NCBI GenBank assembly: GCA_017405115.1
Contig: JAFRBA010000006.1
Coordinates: forward strand, 1-12,917
Length of the DNA: 12,917 bases
Origin: Kiritimatiellia bacterium
GTDB taxonomy: Bacteria > Verrucomicrobiota > Kiritimatiellia > RFP12 > UBA1067
Direction of reading: 5' to 3'
Numbering within the stretch: the first letter of the stretch is position 1; every line of letters starts with the position of its first letter. Below are positions 1-6,057 of this stretch, one piece after another. The notes under the pieces are model-generated. The model was not told the origin of the DNA and searched no databases. It was given only the letters and a program-made list of their open reading frames with translations. Position numbers and translations under genes: made by a program.

Positions 1-666
1 GACCAGGCCGTTCTTGCCGTCCCACATCACCCCGTTTGCCGCGAGGTTGCGTATTGAAAACACGTTTTTGTAGTAGTTTGCCGGGTCGTGCAGAAGGTGG
101 AGCTGGTTCCGTGCGCCGACCTTGAACGGTTCGCGCTTCATGCCGGTCCGCAACGCGGATTCGAGCCATTTCTGGAAACTGTCAAAATCATCCGCATCGA
201 CATCCCTGCGGTACTGGCCCACGTTGGGGTACTGGTGGTCGTAGTAATTCAGGAAGCGGAACGATTCGGCGACGTCCGAGATGCCGGCGATGTGGTCCGA
301 ATGCCAGTGCGAGACCATGAGATAGTCGATTTCGCGTTGTGGGATGAGCCGTTCGATGTAGCGGCGTACCCATTCACCGGCGCGGCGTTTGCCGCTTGGT
401 GCGGGCGGAATGGCGTCGGCGTAGCCCGGTGCGCGGCGCTTGACGTGTCCGCAGTCGAGCAGCATCGTGGTGCCGTCAGGGAAGATCATGAACGTGTTCT
501 CGGAGGTACCGGTGTGGATGAAGTGTATGTCGAGCTCGCCTGGATTCCATCCAGGATACGCGCATCCGACCGCGTCGCCGCAGGTTACGCATCCGCCGAC
601 CGCGCCAATTGCCGCCGCCCCGAACGCATCTGCCAGAAAGTCTCGTCTGTTCAGTCGCTTCAACAT
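1..666 (-). CDS. Tat/lipoprotein-type MBL-fold metallohydrolase, 5' part (truncated by window edge)
   Basis: An unbroken minus-strand frame of 222 codons starts at ATG 666-664 and leaves the window at base 1, so the C-terminal part is missing. The N-terminus has a twin-arginine motif (NRRDFL, residues 6-11), a short hydrophobic stretch and a lipobox-like AVGGC with Cys26. This suggests Tat export and possibly lipid anchoring. The metallo-beta-lactamase signature HWHSDH gives zinc ligands His120, His122, Asp124 and His125, and the preceding strand ends in LLDCG (Asp71). The sequence before that (GELDIHFIHTG, then a strand with FPDG) resembles ComEC/Rec2-like MBL hydrolases. The family includes phosphodiesterases, nucleases and lactonases, so the substrate cannot be named. 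The start is well supported: AAGGAGGA at 678-671 lies 4 nt upstream. The gene is divergent from the glycosidase-like gene at 937, with a TATAAT box just upstream. Confidence 0.85.
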   Translation of the reverse strand, partial: MLKRLNRRDFLADAFGAAAIGAVGGCVTCGDAVGCAYPGWNPGELDIHFIHTGTSENTFMIFPDGTTMLLDCGHVKRRAPGYADAIPPAPSGKRRAGEWVRRYIERLIPQREIDYLMVSHWHSDHIAGISDVAESFRFLNYYDHQYPNVGQYRRDVDADDFDSFQKWLESALRTGMKREPFKVGARNQLHLLHDPANYYKNVFSIRNLAANGVMWDGKNGLV

Positions 667-696
667 TGCATCCTCCTTGAATATCGCATGGTCGGA

Positions 697-702
697 ATTA
701 TA
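697..702 (-). promoter_or_regulatory. -10 box (TATAAT) of the leftward MBL gene
   Basis: The minus strand reads a perfect TATAAT at 702-697. Transcription would start near 690, leaving a leader of about 24 nt that contains the AAGGAGGA ribosome binding site. At a 17-nt spacing the -35 position (725-720) reads AGAGCG, a poor match, so the promoter may need an activator. The TCTAGA pair at 709-728 covers this -35 position. Confidence 0.55.
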
Positions 703-708
703 TCATAT

Positions 709-728
709 TCTAGACGACTCGCTCTAGA
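709..728. repeat. Paired TCTAGA palindromes, possible operator
   Basis: TCTAGA occurs at 709-714 and again at 723-728, separated by 8 nt. Each copy is self-palindromic, so the pair is both a direct and an inverted repeat. It lies over the -35 position of the leftward promoter, which would suit a regulator site. Copies of this size can arise by chance, so the role is only suggested. Confidence 0.25.
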
Positions 729-817
729 TGTCATGTAAAGACGCTACAAGGGTGGCGATTACGCTTTCGCTCTCAGAATCGTGACGTTTCTGTTGCGAGA
801 TTTTGCCCCATGGAATA

Positions 818-846
818 TTGAAATGTGGGCGCGGAATTGATAAAAT
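818..846 (+). promoter_or_regulatory. Sigma70-type promoter upstream of the glycosidase-like gene
   Basis: TTGAAA (818-823) and TAAAAT (841-846) are separated by exactly 17 nt. The -10 box is preceded by TGA, an extended -10 (TGn). The predicted start near 853 gives a leader of about 84 nt to the ATG at 937. The leader contains a hairpin (874-899) and reads like coding sequence in one frame. Confidence 0.5.
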
Positions 847-850
847 ACGT

Positions 851-940
851 GCCGAAAATGAATCGGACGCAAGCGCCAAGCCGGGCGAGACGCTTGGCGT
901 GAACGCGGTGAGCCTGAATCCGTATTACGAGGAGAAATGA
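851..940 (+). pseudogene. Orphan 3' coding tail (probable gene remnant) overlapping the next start
   Basis: In the frame starting at 851 (codons GCC GAA AAT) the sequence encodes about 29 residues ending GVNAVSLNPYYEEK, then TGA at 938-940. The codons mostly end in G or C, as in the flanking genes, and the stop overlaps the next start as ATGA (937-940). Upstream of about 850 the same frame loses this codon pattern and reaches a stop at 782-784. No good start codon with a ribosome binding site exists for it. This fits the 3' end of a gene whose body was deleted, leaving its junction with the downstream gene intact. It could instead be ordinary leader sequence that looks coding by chance. No family was recognised. 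Confidence 0.35.
874..899 (+). promoter_or_regulatory. Leader hairpin upstream of the glycosidase-like gene
   Basis: CGCCAAGC (874-881) and GCTTGGCG (892-899) form a perfect 8-bp stem around a 10-nt loop. It lies inside the predicted 5' leader, about 37 nt before the start codon. No T-tract follows, so it is not a classic terminator. It could affect transcript stability, or it may be incidental within the coding-like tail. Confidence 0.3.
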
Positions 941-2547
941 AGATGTCCCCTTTGGCTTTTTCGGTCTTTGCGTCGCTTGCGGCGGCGGTTTCATTGTATG
1001 CTGCGACTGCGGATGACGCGCAGGTCAACGAAGCGGCGGCGGTCTTCGACGGCGTGAATGCGAGCGAGATGCGCGGCGGCACGTGGAAAGTGGTCTATTC
1101 CTCGGCGGAAGGTCCGCAGGGGCGGGCGCTGGAGACGCTGACGGAGCGGCTGGGACCGTACTTCCTCCGCGAAGGGTATCTCTCCACGGCGCTGGTGCTG
1201 CCGCTCGAAAAGGACGGCGACGAGCCGGTGAAGGGCAAGCGGGACATGATCGTCGTCGGGGTGCCGTCGGAGAATGCGACGTTGAAACGGTTTTTGGAAG
1301 ACGGTCAACATGGCGGTCACGCGGGACGCGTGACCCTACCGACGGGTGGGTATCTGATCCGCACGTTCAACGAGAATGGGCGGAACGTCGTGCTGTTGGC
1401 CGGCGACACGCCGGAGGCCGTCCTGTGGGCGACGTTCGACTTCCTTGATGTCGTGGCTCCGACATTGGAGGGGGTGCCCGTGCAGCCTTCTGGCGAGAAG
1501 ATATCGTCGCAGCACGGACGCTATGCGGGAATGTTCTTCCGTGCGGAGAAGATTCCGGCGTACGAATGTCGCCGTCAGCCGCAGACGCCGGTGCGCAGCA
1601 TCTTTTCATGGGGACATGTGGTGGATGACTACAGGGCGACGTTCCGCGAGATGGCGCGGGCGCGGTTCAACCGGGCGATTCTCTGGAACGACCAGCTTGT
1701 CGTGAACGCCCGTGATGTGGTCGCCTGCGCGCACAGCTGGGGCGTGAAGGTCTATTGGGGCTTCTCCTGGGGATGGACGTTGAGCGGCAAGGAAGGGAAT
1801 GGCCTCGACTTCGGGAAACTTGCGGACGACATCGTCGCCGAATGGCGGCGGAAGTGGAAGCCGATGGGCGGGGACGGCATCTATTTCCAGAGCTTTACCG
1901 AAACCAGCAACCGCGAAATCGGCGGGCGTTCCATTCCAGAAGCGGTGACGGAACTTGTCAATGCCGTTGCCGCCCGGATACGCGCCGAAGCGCCGGGGAT
2001 TGACATTGTGTTCGGGCTGCACTCCAATTCCATGAAGCGCGAAAGGGCGGATGAAGCCATCGCCAAAGTAGATCCGTCGCTTGAAATCCTTTGGGAGAAC
2101 TGCGGCGGCTTCCCGTTCTGGGAGACGGACGGGAAGGTGATGCCGCCGGACGAGGCGTTCTGCGACAGGATCCTGGCGCTTAATCCGTCTGTCGGTCTCG
2201 CATGGAAGGCCCAGCTGCGGATGGACTGGAAGAATTACGTGCCGCCGGCGGGTCCGTTCATGCTCGGCTGCGCGGGGAAAAGACTTTTGGCGCGCGACCG
2301 CGACGTGACGATGCCGCGCCAAGCGTCGTTTGACGAGGATTGGATATTGAACGGCAAGCGGGCGCATGATCTCGTGCGGCATATCCGTGCTGGGAAGCAT
2401 CAGCCCAGGGAGTTCAACGCGGTTGCCGAATACAACCCGCCGTATTCGTTCGCCACATACTGTCAGGCAGAGCTGTTCTGGAACAGCGACGACGAGTGGG
2501 AAGAGATAGCGAAGCGCGCCCGCATGCGCGCGAGGCCGGAAAGGTGA
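937..2547 (+). CDS. Secreted glycosidase-like protein (alpha/beta N-domain plus TIM-barrel-like domain)
   Basis: This 536-residue protein has a signal peptide (hydrophobic core about residues 5-20, likely cleavage after SLYA near 22). Residues about 45-170 resemble the small alpha/beta domain that precedes the barrel in GH20, GH67 and DUF4838-type enzymes; the clue is a strand with VVLLAGDTPEAV followed by a helix with ATFDFLD. The rest looks like a TIM barrel, with strand-like segments MFFRAE, FNRAILWND, VKVYWGFSW, GIYFQSFTE, IDIVFGLHS and EILWENCGG. Glu, Asp and Trp residues cluster at their ends, as in glycosidases acting on complex carbohydrate. No exact family or catalytic pair was identified. 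GAGGAG at 929-934 lies only 2 nt before ATG 937 but 8 nt before the in-frame ATG 943, so translation may begin at 943. The lysine kept by the 937 start suits a signal peptide. Two TGA stops in tandem end the gene. Confidence 0.75.
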   Translation: MKMSPLAFSVFASLAAAVSLYAATADDAQVNEAAAVFDGVNASEMRGGTWKVVYSSAEGPQGRALETLTERLGPYFLREGYLSTALVLPLEKDGDEPVKGKRDMIVVGVPSENATLKRFLEDGQHGGHAGRVTLPTGGYLIRTFNENGRNVVLLAGDTPEAVLWATFDFLDVVAPTLEGVPVQPSGEKISSQHGRYAGMFFRAEKIPAYECRRQPQTPVRSIFSWGHVVDDYRATFREMARARFNRAILWNDQLVVNARDVVACAHSWGVKVYWGFSWGWTLSGKEGNGLDFGKLADDIVAEWRRKWKPMGGDGIYFQSFTETSNREIGGRSIPEAVTELVNAVAARIRAEAPGIDIVFGLHSNSMKRERADEAIAKVDPSLEILWENCGGFPFWETDGKVMPPDEAFCDRILALNPSVGLAWKAQLRMDWKNYVPPAGPFMLGCAGKRLLARDRDVTMPRQASFDEDWILNGKRAHDLVRHIRAGKHQPREFNAVAEYNPPYSFATYCQAELFWNSDDEWEEIAKRARMRARPER

Positions 2548-2684
2548 TGAGTCACTGCCGTAATATCCGGATTCGTTCGGATTCCACTTTCCATGCCGTA
2601 GATTATACCGAAATCGTGATGTTTTGTCGGCGAGAAATGTGATGTCCTGTTTTTGACGTTGCAAAAAACGAAATGTCGCCAGGC

Positions 2685-2711
2685 ACGGTTTTGATGAAAA
2701 TGGAAAACCGT
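2685..2711. repeat. Perfect 8-bp inverted repeat upstream of the LRR gene promoter
   Basis: ACGGTTTT (2685-2692) and AAAACCGT (2704-2711) are perfect inverted arms around an 11-nt centre. The site ends 24 nt before the -35 box of the next promoter, a typical place for an activator or repressor. There is no T-tract after it, so it is unlikely to terminate the gene at 937. The rest of the 2548-2812 gap shows no reading frame of interest. Confidence 0.35.
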
Positions 2712-2735
2712 ACCCGACAGCATGTCGCGGATGCA

Positions 2736-2764
2736 TTGACATGGGCTTGGAAAAAAGGTATAAT
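2736..2764 (+). promoter_or_regulatory. Consensus sigma70 promoter of the LRR surface protein gene
   Basis: TTGACA (2736-2741) and TATAAT (2759-2764) match the sigma70 consensus at all 12 positions, with the ideal 17-nt spacer. The predicted start near 2771 gives a leader of about 42 nt. AAAGGAG at 2800-2806 lies 6 nt before the ATG at 2813. This is the strongest-looking promoter in the window, so the surface protein is probably abundant. Confidence 0.85.
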
Positions 2765-2812
2765 ATGCCTTGTAAACGCCAACCGCACCCTTAAAAAGGA
2801 AAGGAGCAGCCC

Positions 2813-4588
2813 ATGAAAACCGCAAAAACACTCGCCGGAAATCCGCTTACCTGGTTTCTCGGAAGGCACGTCTCGTCGGAGACGGCGCAAAGTCGCGCGC
2901 CTCTGCCCCGCAGGGTGCGTCATATCGCATGTTCGGTTGCCGCCGCTGCCGCCTTGTCGCTCTTCGCCGACACGTGGACGGACGGGGCAGGCGTGGAGTG
3001 GATGTATTCGGTGTCGGGAGGCCAGGCCGAGATCTGCGGGCCTGGCGACAGCCTCACGCCGGCGATTCCCGCGACGACAAAAGGCGTCATAGAGATTCCG
3101 GAAACCCTTGGCGGCTGCCCTGTCACGCGCATCGACGACTACGCGTTCACCGGGTGCGCGGAATTGACTGGCGCAGTCATCCCGGAGAGCGTCGTCAGCA
3201 TCGGGCATGAGGCCTTCTTCGGCTGCACGTCGCTGGAGGAGATTGCGATTCCTGACAGCGTGGAAACGATCGGCGACGCCGCGTTCTGTGACTGCGGCGC
3301 ATTAGCCCGCATCAAGCTGCCTCAGGCCGGCGTCGACGATTTCCCGTGGGCGTTCACCCCCGATGTTCCGGGAATGGTCATAGAGCTGTCCGACAGCGTG
3401 GTCAACATCCCCGACTCGAAGTTCCAGGGGGTAAGCATGGTGGATGTCTTGATCTCGGAGGGTGTTACGAACATCGGGGCCCAGGCATTCGGAAACTGTT
3501 GGGCACTGAAGCGCGTGGCGATTCCGGCATCGGTTGAAAAAATCGGCTATGGCGCGTTCATGGCCTGCGATTCGCTCGAGGAGATCGTCGTCGACGAGGG
3601 AAACGCCTTTTACGGGACGCTCGACGGCAACCTGGTCAGAAAGGCCGACAATACCCTGATGGCAGTGCCTGGCAACATAACGAGCCTGACGATTCCGCCA
3701 GACGTGAAAGCCATAGGATGGTGGGCGGCGCTCGGGTGCAGGAGCCTTGAGAGAGTCACCATACACGGCGGGGTCTCGGTCGTCGGGAAGAATGCCTTCG
3801 CCGAGTGCAAGGCCCTGTCAACGGTGACTATTTCCGAAGGCGTCGAAAGCATAGGCGCCGGGGCGTTCTATGACTGCCCCGCCTTGAAGAGCGTCAGGCT
3901 GCCGGCTTCGCTCAAACAGCTCGACGACTACGCGTTCGGCAAATGCAAAAACCTGAAGCTGGTCGTCATGCCGCGCATCGAATGCGGCGAACTCGTCTTC
4001 AAGGGCTCCAACTCCGGGCTGGAGATCCGCTATCTTGACGAAGAGGCTCCCGCATCCCACAAACTGACGGCCAAGGCAAATGGCTCGAAGTACGGCACAG
4101 TGAGCGGAGGGGGCGAATACGAGCCGGGGACGAAAGTCACGCTCAAGGCAAAGGCCAAGAACGGCTACGTGTTCTCCGGGTGGTATTCGGACAAGGCGTG
4201 CACGGTGGCGTTGAATCCGAAGGGCTACGACAACCGCAAGCCCGCGGTGAAGATCGCGATGCCGGCGAAGAAGACCACGGTCTACGCGAAGTTCATCACG
4301 CTGGCCGACGACAAGAAGGCCCTCAAGTTCACGGCAAAGACCAAGAAGCTTGCGAAGACGGCGGCAAAGGCCAAGGTGAAGAAGTCGTTCACGCTGAAGC
4401 TCGGCATAAAGTCCGCGTCGTATCCGACGGTCACGGCGAAGGGCCTTCCCGCGGGCCTCTCCATCGACAAGACGACGGGCGTGATAACCGGCAAGGCCAA
4501 GAAGGCCGGCACCTACACCGTCAAGGTGAAGGTCAAGGACTACGCCGGGAACGTCATTTCGCAGAAGGTGAAGATAAAGGTGCAGTAG
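2813..4588 (+). CDS. Secreted BspA-type leucine-rich-repeat protein with InlB-like and putative-Ig tail
   Basis: This 591-residue protein begins with an unusually long basic N-region of about 36 residues, then a hydrophobic core (about 39-51) and likely cleavage near FA-DTW (52/53). Residues about 90-395 are LRR_5 (Treponema/BspA-type) repeats of about 23 residues, each built around SIGxxAFxxC and LExIxIPxSV patterns. Residues about 417-495 (LTAKANGSKYGTV, then GYVFSGWYSD) look like a divergent InlB B-repeat. The tail (about 515-591) is a putative Ig fold (He_PIG type) marked by GLPAGLSIDKTTGVITGKA. The linker between the two is very lysine-rich. Proteins of this build are usually cell-surface adhesins or glycan-contacting proteins. 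No sortase signal or other C-terminal anchor was seen, so attachment is unknown. The strong promoter and AAAGGAG site (6-nt spacing) support the start. It appears to be transcribed alone. Confidence 0.9.
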   Translation: MKTAKTLAGNPLTWFLGRHVSSETAQSRAPLPRRVRHIACSVAAAAALSLFADTWTDGAGVEWMYSVSGGQAEICGPGDSLTPAIPATTKGVIEIPETLGGCPVTRIDDYAFTGCAELTGAVIPESVVSIGHEAFFGCTSLEEIAIPDSVETIGDAAFCDCGALARIKLPQAGVDDFPWAFTPDVPGMVIELSDSVVNIPDSKFQGVSMVDVLISEGVTNIGAQAFGNCWALKRVAIPASVEKIGYGAFMACDSLEEIVVDEGNAFYGTLDGNLVRKADNTLMAVPGNITSLTIPPDVKAIGWWAALGCRSLERVTIHGGVSVVGKNAFAECKALSTVTISEGVESIGAGAFYDCPALKSVRLPASLKQLDDYAFGKCKNLKLVVMPRIECGELVFKGSNSGLEIRYLDEEAPASHKLTAKANGSKYGTVSGGGEYEPGTKVTLKAKAKNGYVFSGWYSDKACTVALNPKGYDNRKPAVKIAMPAKKTTVYAKFITLADDKKALKFTAKTKKLAKTAAKAKVKKSFTLKLGIKSASYPTVTAKGLPAGLSIDKTTGVITGKAKKAGTYTVKVKVKDYAGNVISQKVKIKVQ

Positions 4589-4616
4589 CCGCATGGCGCG
4601 CGCGAAGTCGGGCGAT

Positions 4617-4628
4617 TTGTGGTATAAT
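4617..4628 (+). promoter_or_regulatory. Extended -10 promoter giving a predicted leaderless DRTGG transcript
   Basis: TTGTGGTATAAT contains a perfect TATAAT (4623-4628) preceded by TGG, an extended -10 (TGn). There is no convincing -35 box. The -10 box ends 7 nt before the ATG at 4636, so transcription should start at or next to the A of the start codon, giving a leaderless mRNA. No Shine-Dalgarno sequence is present in the few bases available. The same 12 nt recur at 10257-10268. Confidence 0.65.
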
Positions 4629-4635
4629 ATCCCGC

Positions 4636-4983
4636 ATGAAAATCGCGGACATCGTTAAGACTCTCGACGGCACGCTCGTTGCCGGCGGCGACTCATCCAG
4701 GGAGGTCGGGGCCGTCGTGGCCAACGACCTCATGAGCGACGTGCTTCTGAACGACTCGGAGGACATACTTCTCCTTACGTCGCTTGCGAGCGACCAGGCG
4801 ATACGCACCGCCAACATCGTCGGCGCCATGGCGGTCGTCGTGCACAACGCGAAGCCGTTGCCGCAGACGATGTGCCAGGTGGCGGACACGCTTGGCATAC
4901 CGCTGGTGTCGTCGCCGCTTTCAAAGTACGAGTCGTGCGTCCGCATCCACGACTTCCTGTCGAAGGAGGCGGCGGGCGCCTGA
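4636..4983 (+). CDS. DRTGG-domain regulatory protein
   Basis: This small protein of 115 residues consists of little more than a DRTGG domain (PF07085). It matches the family pattern: GAVVANDLMSDVLLNDSEDI near residues 25-44, a central helix with RTANIVGAMAVVV, and GIPLVSSPLSKYESC near 87-101. DRTGG domains occur beside CBS pairs and in phosphotransacetylases and are thought to be regulatory; their ligand is poorly known. Stand-alone DRTGG genes often sit next to RsbW-like ATPase genes, notably in [FeFe]-hydrogenase clusters of anaerobes. Here the next gene, 18 nt downstream, is a CBS-CBS-HATPase, so the two probably act together. The frame is open further upstream into the LRR gene, but that part overlaps established coding sequence. 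ATG 4636 begins the conserved domain and fits the promoter. Confidence 0.85.
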   Translation: MKIADIVKTLDGTLVAGGDSSREVGAVVANDLMSDVLLNDSEDILLLTSLASDQAIRTANIVGAMAVVVHNAKPLPQTMCQVADTLGIPLVSSPLSKYESCVRIHDFLSKEAAGA

Positions 4984-5001
4984 CGGGGTCCGGGCTTGGC
5001 G

Positions 5002-6057
5002 ATGGACTACGAGCCGAAGATACTGAGCGGCGGCGACAGCCGCAGCGACGACCAGATCATGGCCGAGCACGACGGCCGCGCCCCCCGCGCGCAGTCGGCC
5101 GGGGGGGCGATCCCCGGCGCGGAGGACTCGCCGCTGGTGATCATGGAGCTCCTGCAGAGGCTCCGGGTCAAGGACGTCATGCGCGACCACGACATCATCT
5201 CGGTCGTGCGGACGGATTCGATGCGCTTCGCGCAGAACCTGATGAAGCGCAACCACATATCCGGCGTGCCGGTGGTGGAGGACAAGCGTCTTTTCGGCAT
5301 TGTCTCGGTGAACGACATCATAAAGGCCCTCGAGGGCGGCTGGATATCGGAGCCATGCCAGAAGCACATGGCCACGAACCTCGTCGTGCTCGAGGAGGAC
5401 ATGCCGCTCGCGTTCGCGATCAAGTTCTTCCAGAACTACACTTTCGGACGGTTCCCCGTGCTGAACAAGGACCGCGACCTCGTGGGCATCGTGTCGCAGC
5501 GCGACGTGACGCGGGTGCTCATGAAGGAGCTGACGCGCGAGCTTGCGCGGCTCGAGGGCAAGGTGGACTCGCCGCGCGACCGCCAGGCCGAGGGGGAGGG
5601 GCGCAAGCAGTCCGGCGAGGCCGTGAGGCCCTACTACTCCATGCGGCAGTTCGTGGTGGTGCGCAACGACCTCTCGAACGCCGGCAAGGCGGCCAACGAG
5701 ATAAAGAGGATGATGAAGGACGCCGGGCTCGACCCCAAGGTGGTGCGCCGCGTCGCGGTGGCGGCCTACGAGCTCGAGATAAACATCTGCATACACTCCC
5801 TCGGCGGCACGATAACGTTCGTGCTTGACACGGAGAAGGCGACGGTGATCGCGAAGGACAGGGGGCCGGGCATCCGCGACGTCGACTGGGCGTGCCAGGA
5901 CGGCACGTCCACGGCGAACGACTGGATACGCTCGATGGGCTTTGGCGCGGGGATGGGGCTGGCGAACTCGAAGCGGGTGGCGGACGCATTCAGCATACAG
6001 TCGAAGGTCCCCACGGGAACAACGGTCCTGTGCGAGTTCAACTTGGGCAGGCCATGA
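5002..6057 (+). CDS. CBS-pair protein with C-terminal RsbW-like ATPase/kinase domain
   Basis: This 351-residue cytosolic protein has three parts. Residues 1-50 are a low-complexity leader. Residues about 55-175 are two CBS domains (RVKDVMRD, HISGVPVVEDKRLFGIVS, then GRFPVLNKDRDLVGIVSQRD), which commonly bind adenine nucleotides. Residues about 212-351 are a GHKL/HATPase_c_2 domain of the anti-sigma-factor (RsbW/SpoIIAB) kinase type. Its N-box is YELEINICIH (Asn261), its G1 box is DRGPG (286-290), and its G2 box is GFGAGMGL (313-320). All the ATP-binding boxes look intact. It may therefore phosphorylate or sequester a partner in response to nucleotide levels, but no anti-anti-sigma (STAS) gene or sigma factor lies in the window. 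The start is uncertain: a TTG at 4996 is in frame, and there is no clear ribosome binding site. It overlaps the next gene by 4 nt (ATGA). Confidence 0.88.
   Translation: MDYEPKILSGGDSRSDDQIMAEHDGRAPRAQSAGGAIPGAEDSPLVIMELLQRLRVKDVMRDHDIISVVRTDSMRFAQNLMKRNHISGVPVVEDKRLFGIVSVNDIIKALEGGWISEPCQKHMATNLVVLEEDMPLAFAIKFFQNYTFGRFPVLNKDRDLVGIVSQRDVTRVLMKELTRELARLEGKVDSPRDRQAEGEGRKQSGEAVRPYYSMRQFVVVRNDLSNAGKAANEIKRMMKDAGLDPKVVRRVAVAAYELEINICIHSLGGTITFVLDTEKATVIAKDRGPGIRDVDWACQDGTSTANDWIRSMGFGAGMGLANSKRVADAFSIQSKVPTGTTVLCEFNLGRP
5079..5109 (+). repeat. C6/G7 inverted repeat in the 5' part of the CBS-ATPase gene
   Basis: CGCCCCCC (5079-5086) pairs perfectly with GGGGGGCG (5102-5109), and the full G run is 7 (5101-5107). 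The stem lies in the low-complexity leader coding for QSAGGAIPG, just before the CBS domains. It would form a very stable hairpin in the mRNA. The homopolymers are also possible slippage sites. Confidence 0.45.

Noticed and set aside
858..902. 14-codon ATG upstream reading frame in the leader of the gene at 937
   Set aside because: It has no ribosome binding site, and the alternative frame through the same bases has much better coding character.
2649..2669. T5/A6 inverted repeat as a terminator after the gene at 937
   Set aside because: The arms are unequal and almost entirely A-T, with no GC-rich stem and no terminal T-tract. It does not meet the criteria for an intrinsic terminator.
1606..2742. 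Long minus-strand reading frame (378 codons) opposite the glycosidase-like gene
   Set aside because: It is antisense to a gene with a signal peptide and domain-like structure, its residue content is Arg/His/Pro-rich as expected of a GC-rich shadow, and it shows no recognisable motif.
3080..4000. Repeating pattern in the LRR gene considered as a DNA repeat or CRISPR-like array
   Set aside because: The similarity is at the protein level (LRR_5 units); the nucleotide units diverge and there are no conserved repeats with uniform spacers.
4180..4635. Upstream extension of the DRTGG reading frame
   Set aside because: It overlaps the 3' end of the LRR gene out of frame and encodes low-complexity Gly/Arg/Glu sequence. 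The DRTGG homology starts after ATG 4636, beside the promoter.
4996..5001. TTG start for the CBS-ATPase gene
   Set aside because: ATG 5002 is two codons downstream and neither has a clear ribosome binding site, so ATG was preferred.
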